From contig OY727094.1 of the NCBI GenBank assembly GCA_963402885.1, positions 26,848,501 to 26,912,500 on the forward strand: 64,000 nucleotides of DNA, read 5' to 3'. The notes beneath the pieces were generated by a model. That model had not been told where the DNA came from. It made no database searches and worked only from the letters and a program-made list of their open reading frames with translations. The stretch comes from Antedon bifida (taxonomy: Eukaryota; Echinodermata; Crinoidea; Comatulida; Antedonidae). The position numbers and the translations under genes are program-made. Of the stretch, positions 15,201 through 27,200 are shown piece by piece; the first letter of the stretch is position 1; each line of letters starts with the position of its first letter.

Positions 15201-18200
15201 ACCATTAAATAACACAATTTGGTCAAGAATACCAACATTTCTTCAAAACCTGACATAATAGGCTGTCCAAGGGTTGGGAGAGTTGACTGAAAATACAGTT
15301 GAAAACAGATGAAACAGACCAATTTATGTTACCAGAACTAGACTCTTTTAACACAGATTTAGGAGAGATACTAGATCAGATACTAAATCAGATAAATTTA
15401 TATATTGAGAAATTTTGTAGGCATACTAATAAATTAAAGGCTAATAAATCTAAAAGGGTTATTTGTCATGGGATTGAGATTTATGGTTTCTAGTAAATTA
15501 CAAACTCTATTCTCACATAAATCATAATATTCTAAATTGATGAAAAGGATGGAAAACATGTCTATTCAATCTGTAAAGTCTGGAACATGAAGGTATTTAT
15601 GAAAAACTTGTTGCTTATATTTTAAATAATACATATTTATCACTAAGCTCCCATGTTTTGTTCCTTGTGTGGTTTTTACACAATTTTATGTCTAAATTAT
15701 TTAAGTTTAATTAGTCATTTTCCAATAATTTTCAACTATGTGGAAGGTTCACTCATTATGGTCTTATTTTGTTCTTAAAAAATGTATGTATATTTTACAA
15801 ATGTGGTGAGTGTCATGAGACCGACTAACATGTATGATATCAACTGTTAGTTAACATTTTCTGATTAACAATTCTGTATAAAATAAATTGGTCTGCTGAA
15901 ATTGAAAATTATCTTTTCCAAGCATGAAATTTTTCTGCAAAAAAAAACCCCCAAAATATTTTGCAATAAAATTCACCTAAGGGCTTATACATCCTTGACC
16001 ATCAAAAAACACAAAGCATATAAAAGGTCCCAATGGCTATCTTATGTTTTCAAGTAATAGCTTGAACTTGGGGATTGATAGAATATGACACCGCATACTA
16101 ATAAAATAACTCTCAATTAACAATAGAAATCCAATTAATACCAAGGACAAACAGTACACCTGAAATACCACCATGTGAAAACTATAGGGGGCAGTGTGCT
16201 GGTTTATCATGAATCTATATGAAACAGGTTTATTAAAAATGTTTTAGTCATAAAGTTTACAATTACATTATGCTATTAAATAGGATTGTTTTATTAGAAT
16301 AGAAGCTTACAATAATATTATTTCAAAGTATTGCACATACTTGTGTTAATTTGTTATAACAACATGACCTGTCTTTAAAAATTATCAAATTTTCCAAGGT
16401 TTAGTAAGCACTTAGGTGAATTTTATTGCAAAGTATTTGTGTTTTGCAGAAGTTTCTTGCTTGGAAAAGATAATTTTAAATTTTTAAATTTCAGTAGGCC
16501 AATTGATTTATTTTATACAGTAGTCAATTTCTTTGATGCTCATTACAGTATTTAACCATCACTTTTTAGTTTGGCAGTGGTAGTCTACTATATTATGTTT
16601 AAGTTACAGTAATATTGGTACTGTACAAACTTGATAGTATTGTTTTTCTGTCATAAATTCTAACATAAATACTCTCTTTCCCCATTTAATTGTATGCAGT
16701 AAATTATGATAATCATGTTATTCATTACAATACAAATTATGACTTGGCATCAAGCCTGCAATTATACAACTATACTTTAGATTTACCAGCAATAGTTGTT
16801 AGTTCAAAGACACTTCAACAACACAGATAAAAGGATAATGAGCTTCTGTTTGTCATTTATATAAATAACCCAGCTTTGAATGTAGGGTGACCCATAGGGT
16901 GCTCAGACATCTTATACACCAACGGCAACTGTATTGAGAGGTCTGTGGCTGGGAGAAATGAATAGCTCTGAAATCACAATGCAAAGCCCCAAAGGGGTAG
17001 ATAACACCTATTGTGTTAATGATTGTCTTGTTCATTAAGTACACCTATAAGGATTTTAAAGGTCTTAATTTCAACCCAGGTTCATGGGAATATCAGCATT
17101 GTTGGTTTGTTGATTAGTCTGCTGTCACCAAATAGAGACAATACGACGTAGTCAACAACAGTAAAATGCCCATTTTACGACCAAATTTATGTAAAAACTA
17201 ACAACTGTTTTCCTCATAATGGCAAAAGTATTTTAGCATACCTAGTTTAGGATGACTATACTCCTTTTCGAGGGTATTGGCCCTGTATCAAGCTTTTATC
17301 TGTTGTGGGATGTAACCAACTTGTTTTGGGTCAATACCAGTGCTCTAAACATGATGTGATCTTATCACTCTTCACCCATAACTTTGTACAGTAGAACCCC
17401 TTCAGGCAACAACTCTATTGGAAGGGATACATTCTCATTTGATATGATGTAGGGGAAATATACTACAGCAAACTCTATTCTGGGAACACCCCTATTAAGG
17501 GGAGACACCTTTCTGGTCCTGAAGTGTACCCATAAAAGGGGTTCTGTTATTTACATTTTAAAACTGAATGTTGAACAAAAGCCAAGTTTAAAGTCACATG
17601 ATTCTTCAATAGGAAAATATGTTTCAGAATATGAAATCAAATGAATACATTAAAATTTAAACGTTTATTTCTCTCTTCATTGTTCAGAAGTTCTAAAGAT
17701 GCCATTATGTCACTATTTCAAATAATACAGTAAATAAACTTTACTTCTATGAAGTCTTTATAACTTAAACTGCCAGAGAAACAAACTTATATTTTCTTTT
17801 GCCAGACATAAGGTTGTGAATGAGTTTATAACAATACAGATTTGCTTCAGCTTGTATTCTTTAAAGCACAAAAAAAAAAAAGTACTCAAGGGAAATCTGA
17901 ACAACTAGAGACTATAATACATAGCCTATACTCTGTAGCCTAAAGGAAATATCAAGTGCTAGCATATACACATTATTTTACTATAATTATGATTTATTCT
18001 AGGAAAATGTCTAGGATTATTTAAACATCAATAGAGGAATCATTTTCTTGTTTTTCAGAGAACATACTACCAAACTACCCACAATAATCAGTATCCGGAT
18101 TCCTATGATTTTGAAGAAAATAAGTTGTTTAAGGTTTTACTTAGTGGTTTGAACTTAAATTCAGAATATTACTTATGAAATCAGGACCCTGGGAAAGGTG

Positions 18201-21200
18201 GGTTAACCACAAAGCAACAATGCCAACCATACCACCATTTGTACAGTTTGCAAAGAAGCAGAATACCTACAGTATAGGCCTGTATATCATCCCTTTTGAC
18301 TAAACAGATAACCTAACCTGGGCAAACAACCCCAGACATGGTACTATGTTGAAATACCTGGGGACATGACCTACAAAAATAATAGATTAAACTGCATATG
18401 AGTCATATTGATAGAATATACAACAATTATTATCGATATGAGTCAATCTTTTAAGATACAATGATCTGGATCAAGTGCTAAATAATCCCTATGATATTGT
18501 TTTTACTAGGTGGTTTCCTAAATAACTTATAATTGCTTTATAATATGTTGAGATATGTACCACATGAGATGTAGTTACTGTAGCATTTTACAAATTCCAT
18601 TTAACTGACTGCATGTTTCACATACAAGTACCACCAATGAAGCAGTTATAGTTGAATAGGTTAATCCACATATGAAGCGAGAAATCCAGTATTTAAAAAC
18701 AGAAAATTGTCTTAGAGTATCTTAAATAGCATTCGTTTTCCTTGCGCCCATTGTTGAATAGAACATTGAAACTCTCATGAAAATATTCTCCTCATTGAAC
18801 TCTTATACATTCATTCCTATTAATCTATAATTTTAAAAATAAACAAAAGGAGGCAGCCACAAAAAAGGAGGCGACCACAAAAAAGGAGGCGGCCACAAAA
18901 AAGGAGGCGGCCACAAAAAAGGAGGCGGCCACAAAAAAGGAGGCGGCCCCAAAAAAGGACGCGGACAGGGACAAGAAACATGCAATGTTACTTGGCCACA
19001 ATACAATTAACAAAGGTTGAAAGGAGGGAATTAATGGTAGATAACTAACAGAAGAAACATTTAACAAGAATGTTTATCATTTGTTGTTATAAAAGATGAT
19101 GTAATTTCAGTCTTTACTGATCATCCTTCCTGTTTGGAAATGACAATGGCAATTAGTCCTTGTGGGTGTGTTCATATATGAATAGCAGAATTAGAACTGA
19201 AAATGATTATGTGATCGGCAAGATATCCAAAAATAATAGAATCATGCATGAGTACTGAAAAACAAGTGTTTTATATGTACGATGGGCAAAATTCATACTG
19301 GGTTAGGACTGGTGTGAAAGTTTACTCTTAATCAAGGTTCAAAAATAATTTTTCGAAATACATTACCAATGTATGTTTCAAACCTTAAATAACTGTGTAT
19401 ACTATTGAATATTAATATTAAATAATAATAACAAAATCATTATTTTAAAATGGAGACTGATCGTTCACAACAAAATGTGTTTTTCCACAAGGGTATATAA
19501 AATAAATACAACTACAGTATCACAACTATCAAAATGATGAACAAACATGAACAAATTATAGTTACATTGAAACTAAAAGGAGAAAAAAAAGTATATAAAT
19601 TTATATTAATGGAGTAATAGATTTAAAGTTAGTAGGTATAAACTAAAACTTATAAAAATATAAATCAATGTAAAACTTATATTCACCAGAAATATTTAAT
19701 TTCAAGTCAACAAAACATCACCAGTATCTCTTTATAAAGGAATGCCAAGATATTTTAGTCACCAACAGTAAATATTACAGCAAGCACTGCTGGGGGAAAT
19801 AAGTGTGATTCTCCTTTTTCCCCACAGAATTTAAATCTACTGACCCATAATGATCAATGACCCATTAATAGAAGAATGACCCAAATCTCATAAGGATGTC
19901 ATCAGTGAAAAGCCAATTACTTACAATAAATTATTCAGTAGGTGCTACTGTTTTACTACTACCTGATATATGTTTAATAAATAACTGCATTATTTATATA
20001 AATCATACTGTAAATTATATATAATTTACACAGTGCTAAACAACACAATTGATTTGCATTATTTATATATTTACCAACTGATTCAGTGCAGATAACTACA
20101 TCTATTTTGTGCAGATCTTACATTATTTTTATTTTCATCTTGCTGAAACTGACTGAAGCATAAAAACCTTAATTATTATTATGGTGTTTTGTATGCAGCG
20201 GCTGAGTTGTAACTTAACTTGAAATACAATTTTATTAAATAAAATTGACAAAATCCACAGAATATTCATAGATAAAATGATTAAATTATATGAGCAATGA
20301 CAACTGTAAGGGTGATCACTTTTTTCTAGAATTCTAAACATCGTTTTATTGAAAATTTATTAAAAAGTAAATCATTACATTGCCAGTTTCAATAAAATTC
20401 TTACAGAAATTGATTTAAAATTCAGAATGTTTTTTTGAAAATGCCAACTGGTTATTTGAAATTTTCTATAACATTTTTATTGTATACAATCTTACAATGT
20501 TTAAAGAAGATAAAAGAAATGTCATTTTATGTATAGATCTCTGGTGTGTGTGTGTACAATTGAGAGACTAGTGCTGTTCCGCCATACCACGCTGAGAATG
20601 TTAATCTAGTCTCTATCCAATCGGGTTTAATGGTTAGGACATCTGCATATCAAGCAGAAGGTCCGGGTTGGAATCTCTGTTGGAGCGACTTTTTCTCATT
20701 CTCACAGATTTTCTCATCTTCATTTATATTTGACAGGACGGTTTAGAATTTGTTTCGTCCCTGTGATGTTTATACAGTATATACTGTGTTATATGTTAAC
20801 TGCCCATAGAAAACCATAAGAATAACTTACCATAGTATTTATACAATATAAATATCGCTTAATAATGTATATACATTGAAATTATAATTAACTGTACACA
20901 GTGGGAGTCAACAAGACACTTTTTAATATACTTAATCCATAATATTCATATAGTTCTATTATCAAATGAACCGAAGAACCAATTACCATAACATACATAA
21001 AGACTGACTTCCTCTTCAACCTATCAGCATATTAAAAGATAAACTATGTCTGTAGTTGTAGTGGAATATTTTAAGCATGATAGAAACATTTTAGGACATA
21101 TGTTAACACAAATGCTAAGTAATAATTGCAGTTGGGCTGTGCCCCTATGATTTTTTATATACTGTCATGTACTAACTAACACATGACCTGTTTTTTGCTG

Positions 21201-24200
21201 TCAGAAAATAACAGTACAGGTATTATATGTGAAATTACATCCATCTCATGGCAGAAGAAAATATCAAAAATATTACCTCAGACATAAGGTCAAATTTAAA
21301 CCAAGATTGTGTAGCACTGCTGTTCAAAATTACTCCACAGCCACTTTATAATTTAAAATAAATTTGGGTTTTAATACAATATTTTAAGATCAGTTCTTTT
21401 TGTGGTATTGTCAGGACTATTTCTATAGCTAAGGAAAAAAGATTTGGTTTTAAAATCATTCTTTCCTTCTCCAGAAACAGGTGCTTAGATTAGAAAGTTT
21501 CATTTGTCATGCTTTAATTGGCGAGTTTGTAACTGATGGATGCCTGTTGAAAAAATTATATGTAGGCGTGGTCAAAGTGTTACCTCAGGGCGATGTCAAT
21601 TGAAAAGTAACTACAAAACCACTGACATCATTCACAAATAATTATTAGTAAGTAAACAGGCAGTTTTATGAAAAGGGAAAATTCAATCACATCTGTTGGC
21701 TAATAGAGGAGCAGTTGGTGGAATTCTTGACAGTTAGGCCTAATGATGTGTTGATAAATGGGTGGTTATTGAACCAAGTGCAAAATTCACACCACAAGAG
21801 AGTGGTTGATACCTGTGAATACCTGGCATTTTACTAGCAGGCAAACAGGTACTCTCAGATCTAATTATAGGGTTTTCACCACATCAAGGAGTTAAACTAA
21901 TATTCCCATGTAATCAAACCACATATAGTGTATGCAGATAGAAATAACTGGAAATACAAAAACAAGATTTATATATACATAGTTGTATAAATTATTAAAA
22001 TTATACATAATAATCATATATTATAAAATTATCTTTTTTAATATAGCCATAATAAAAAAAAGCAGCTAATACACTTTTTGTGAACAATAATTCTCATACT
22101 GTACATTTCAGATTATCTGAAGGTTCCGGGTTCGAATCTCGGTTGGGACGACTTTTTCTCACTCTCACAGATTTCTTCATCTTTAATGTTTCAAATTAAT
22201 GAATACATTTTGAGTATATCACTGTGCGGTTAAAAATTAATGTTCATTGCCTGTTGTGTTTATACATACATACACATGCATTATGTATATATAATTTTGG
22301 GCTGAACAGTCTTGAGTCTATTTGAACAACATTCAGCCTACACAGTACTGTAATATAAAGCAAGAAATGCATAGAAACTAGCCTTGGAACTTCTAACTTA
22401 CAAATTAGCAATGCATCAATCCAATGTTGTTGTTTTTTTAATCCTGGGAGTAGATGTCTCTTCAGTGATGCATGCATTAAAGTTAGTTACTTTGTACACA
22501 CCAGTGAACAACATAACATCAAAATTAGTCAGTGTCCTTTGAAAACGTTGTAATTATGAAACGATATTCACAAATTAAGGAAAGTTCATTATCTAAAGTT
22601 TAGGGAATGAATATAAACAGTTTTAGCTTCTGAATGGTGTGCCAATGTGTATTTTACAAATTTACACAAATGCCTAAGACTAACCTAAGTGTATACTTTT
22701 ATAGGACGCTATATCCCGCTTGCTTCCTACACAAATTGTAAACATTTTACTCATAGTATTCGGCCGTGGGACAAGGAAACCATACTGTGCCCAGATGTCA
22801 CTTGTTTTTCTTCTATGATGATCGCTAATTTGAAAAAGATGATAATTTCCGGGTGTTAAATTATCACCTTTTAAAAATAAATCAATGTTTCCTTTCATCA
22901 TATTTATCTTTTCATATTTATAAGAAAAACATCCATTTTATGTTTGGACGATATTATATTTTTGGTATAGCCACCCAAAAATCTCTTTCTTTCTTCTATA
23001 TTTTTACAGATTTCATTAAACCACTTTATAAACAGTTGATCATGTTTATTGTATCCTCTTTACAGAGAGAGTGGGCTATTTTTGGTTTATCCGGGTAAGC
23101 TAGGCACGAAATAGACCAATGCATGATAAACCAAATATTAATATCAAATAATTATTTGAAAATTAAATTCATATTTTGGATGAAATATATTGCGTGATCA
23201 CATCATTAATTATGATTATGACTCGATCATGAACACAGAGTTCTGTCAATTTACCATACAGAATTAGCAAATCCTCGTTTACTTCATTATTTCCAGACCA
23301 TTTGTTTCGCCATGGCTAGAATTTAGAAACACGATGTTTGTAGCCCATACGTTTCTTACGATTACAACAATTGCTTAATATGTGTGCAGTGGTTAATGAG
23401 TTAAGAGGCAATGTCTGCAGGCTATTTGCCAAGCAATGAACACGCTTAATTCTCACGTAAATGCCGTGAAAAGAACAAAACGGTTAACAAACTAATTTGT
23501 CTGTCTGTAGTCTGTACTGTAGTAGCAATGTTTTCTACTGAAATTATTTTGAAAAAAAACTCCACATTTTAGGCCTACTTCACAACGCTTGCTCGGCTAA
23601 CAGTTGAAAACAAATTAGAAACTTTATACACTGAGCTACCATTTAAGTAGTTTGCAATAAAAACCAAAAAAAATGTTAATGAAAAAACCAATTCACAGAA
23701 ACCGAAAATATTCCTCTTCTTGAAGTGTGTTGATTTTCTATTAATACATCCCAACAAGCATTTCAATAAATAATCAAAAGGCATTCACAGTATACTAATC
23801 TATCTAATTATATGTCTGACTTTAATCAAATTAAATAATTTGTTTCAAATGTCGTCAATAATCCTTTGACTCTAACCTAAATTATAGCAATTGCTTATTT
23901 TAACTACTTTACTAAGGAACTGTTTCTACTGCAGACAACCAATTAACAACTGTACAAATAAAATGCCCCCAATTTCTTGTCAGCAGAAACAAGACAAATT
24001 TCAAATACAGTAACTGGCTTATGAAAATGGTTAAAACATACAATCACTATCTGTACTCTTAGAACGTAGAACATTTTACCGACATTGCATCCTGGGTAAT
24101 ATTCACATTTTTCGTAGCCGATCATCCACTGATTAACAATTTTAAAAAATAACATATACAGTAATTATATTTTTTAATCTATTTTAGAATAAACAGTTTT

Positions 24201-27200
24201 TTGCCATTATGCATAAGAAACAGGCCATACTTGTATTTCCACTTGTAACAAATAAAAACTTCTAATTCATCCAGTTAAATAGAAGACACAGTGTTATGAA
24301 GATCAAAAGGAAATTACTCAGTCACGTTAACTGGTCAAACCTTACAGAATAAATTTTGTGCAGCATAAATTGCGTTTAAAATCAAAATTTGATTGCCAAG
24401 AATTATGACTGTAGCATCCACAAATTATTGGATCATATTATATTTGGGTCAGTGGCACTAGGATGCTTATGTCACAAAATTAAGTTGAAATTTCTGTTGC
24501 ATACTGACACTGTACTGTGTAGCAATTATATGGAACAAAGGTATATTTCAATTTTCAAAGAATATTAGGCCAACATAAATGTATTCATATACAAAAATAA
24601 ATAATGTGATGATTTAGGGTTATGTGAAAATACTAGGCATTCAATGATTTTTTAATGATGAATAATTATACATACATTTTCAATCATCTCTGAGGTTGGC
24701 AAGCATGATATAACTTTTCAAGGACCAAAAATTTGGAATTCTTTACCAGATGAAATTAAAATTATTAATTTTATATCTTCATTTAAGTTCAAACTACATG
24801 AATACCTTGTTTCTACTATCATTGTTTAAGTTGATCATATATCTGTCTTAAGTTAAATAATAACTGCATTTGTTAAGTTAAATGTCTTTTTTGTTCATTA
24901 TCATATATTATATATATTTCTTACCTTACCTTATTTTAAATATGTTGCCTGGACCCCACATTTTAAAGCTTAAGCTTCCAGTGGGGTACCCCTTTTTCTC
25001 ATTTATTATCTATTATTTCTAGAAAATGTTAACTGTTTTTTGTTTTTATTTGAGAAATAAAAATTATTGATTGATTGATTGATTGATTGATGAACACTAC
25101 AGTCAAATGTAACAGTACTACTACATATTTCAAATAACTTCAAAGACAAGACTTCCTCAGTAGACATCTACATGGACAGATATATGTACATACAGTATCA
25201 AGATGGTACAACTAATAATACTAATACTATAGATATTTATGTTGACTGCACAAGTAGCATAAGGCTAAAGTTTTGAAACAATGAGGCTGGAATATACAGT
25301 ATTTTCTAATAACAAAGTTACTGTGTAAAATAATCTTTAAAATATTGCGAGTTTTACAGTACCATGGAGAAGTTTTTACTGTGTAAAAATATTGTTATAG
25401 ATAGATGTAAAATAATGTAAGAACAATTAGTAAAATGTAGGCCTACATTAAAATAAGCAACTAATGAAAATATTGTATTTATGGTAGAAAAACCATGGTT
25501 TTATTTTCACATGCTACATTGAATAGTTTATTAAGCTATTAATTAACGAAGACCATATAGTACGCCAAGATTAATGAGGCAATAAATAACCAATTAGATT
25601 AAAACTACAAGGTACATACTTAAGTGCTTTATTACTGCACTGATAAGCCTATTGAAAATGTGAACATTTTAAAACTCCACTTTTATAGTCGAATACGTGC
25701 GAGTATAGACGATTTTTTTTAAATTATTTCACAATATCTTTACACCAACCAATATGGTTGACGCATTTTCTATCACAAAATATACGCATATTTTAGACCA
25801 CACAAAATTGAAATAAAAAATAATAATTAAAAATTTTCTGCACAATGACATTCAATCAAAAATTACACCATCATCCGAATTGCAGTGTTCAATATATTAT
25901 TTCCATGAATGTATTCCTCTTTTTGGAGATATAGACTATTGTCGATTATCCAGGTATTAGCAAGGCAAGAAATAGACTTAATATAGGATGTTATGGATAT
26001 AACATACTGGCTCTTACATTGTTAAACTGAGTAGTACAGTAGTATAACAAATTTGAATAAAGATCTGTACTTTGACCTTCATTACATATTCATCATGTTA
26101 CTTTTATCTGTATACAATAATGTATGTAATGTAACATAGTAGGTTCTGACACATTAAGTGGCTGTACTGTGTACTGTACCCATATTAATTATCAAAATAT
26201 TATTTTATACACAAAAACAAATTTTATACAAAGTTTAGATCTCAGTACCTATAAAACCTCTCAATTCATGTTCACATTCAATGTAAACATGCTTCACAAA
26301 TATCTCAGGGATCTGATACCAATCATGGTAAACCTAGTACAGCACAGCGAGTACAAAGTTCAATTGGTAGACATTGCATGAAACCTAAGCTAATGTTTTG
26401 GTCTACCTGAGGGATGAAAATAGTTACAGGGTTACCACCCAATACTTGCTACATAAACATTCTTGGCATTTAATTCAGTTTAGACCATCCTGTGTTTGTG
26501 GAATGAAGCAGTATGGGGTGTAGCATGATGTGTAATACTACTGTAAATAGCATTTTAAATGCTTACAGTATCTCACTACACTACAGTATTCCAAATATCG
26601 AAAAGTATGCAGTTGCATTTTTAATATTAGTAATACTAATACAACATGGGTGTCACATGAGTTTTTTATATTAAATAGGGCCGCCCCTGTAATTTTTATG
26701 CACCCGGAACATGCTGCTGGCGCCAGAAAAATAGAAAATCCTCAATCTAGAACTAAAACTGAAAGGCACCAAGTAACAATTCAAATTTTTGCGCGAGTTA
26801 TGTTCATAGTACAATTTGCATAGGATTCTCATAACATCCTTTAGACAAGTGTGTGTACCCTGCAATTTGCTGTGTCAACTTCGGTCTTCAAAGCCCCTCT
26901 AAATTCAGACGGAGAAATTATTTATTTAGATACAGTATTTTACCGACACTTAAAATAATATCTGTTGAAACTCGTGATTTGTTCAATTAGCACACTACAT
27001 TAATGTATGTAACTACACAGGAGCGGATCCGGCGGAGGTAGCACTTGTGAATATTAGCACTCCCCCATTAAAAAATTCCTGGATCCGCCATCGATACAGA
27101 AAACATTTTAAAAGGATTTTTTAAAAGGCAGTTGTTATGACATTGGGACGGTACGTTGGGACATGCCTACAAAATGGCATGGTTGATGGATTATTTCATT

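Noticed and set aside
15299..15493. 64-codon plus-strand frame, acidic and helical-looking
   Set aside because: No ATG at the start (TTG), no splice context and no similarity recognised; it may be a decayed element.
16853..17044. 63-codon minus-strand open frame
   Set aside because: Intron location, no family similarity, no splice or promoter support.
18825..19067. Hydrophobic repetitive minus-strand frame (FFVAAS repeats)
   Set aside because: Created by an 18-bp tandem repeat that stays open in all frames.
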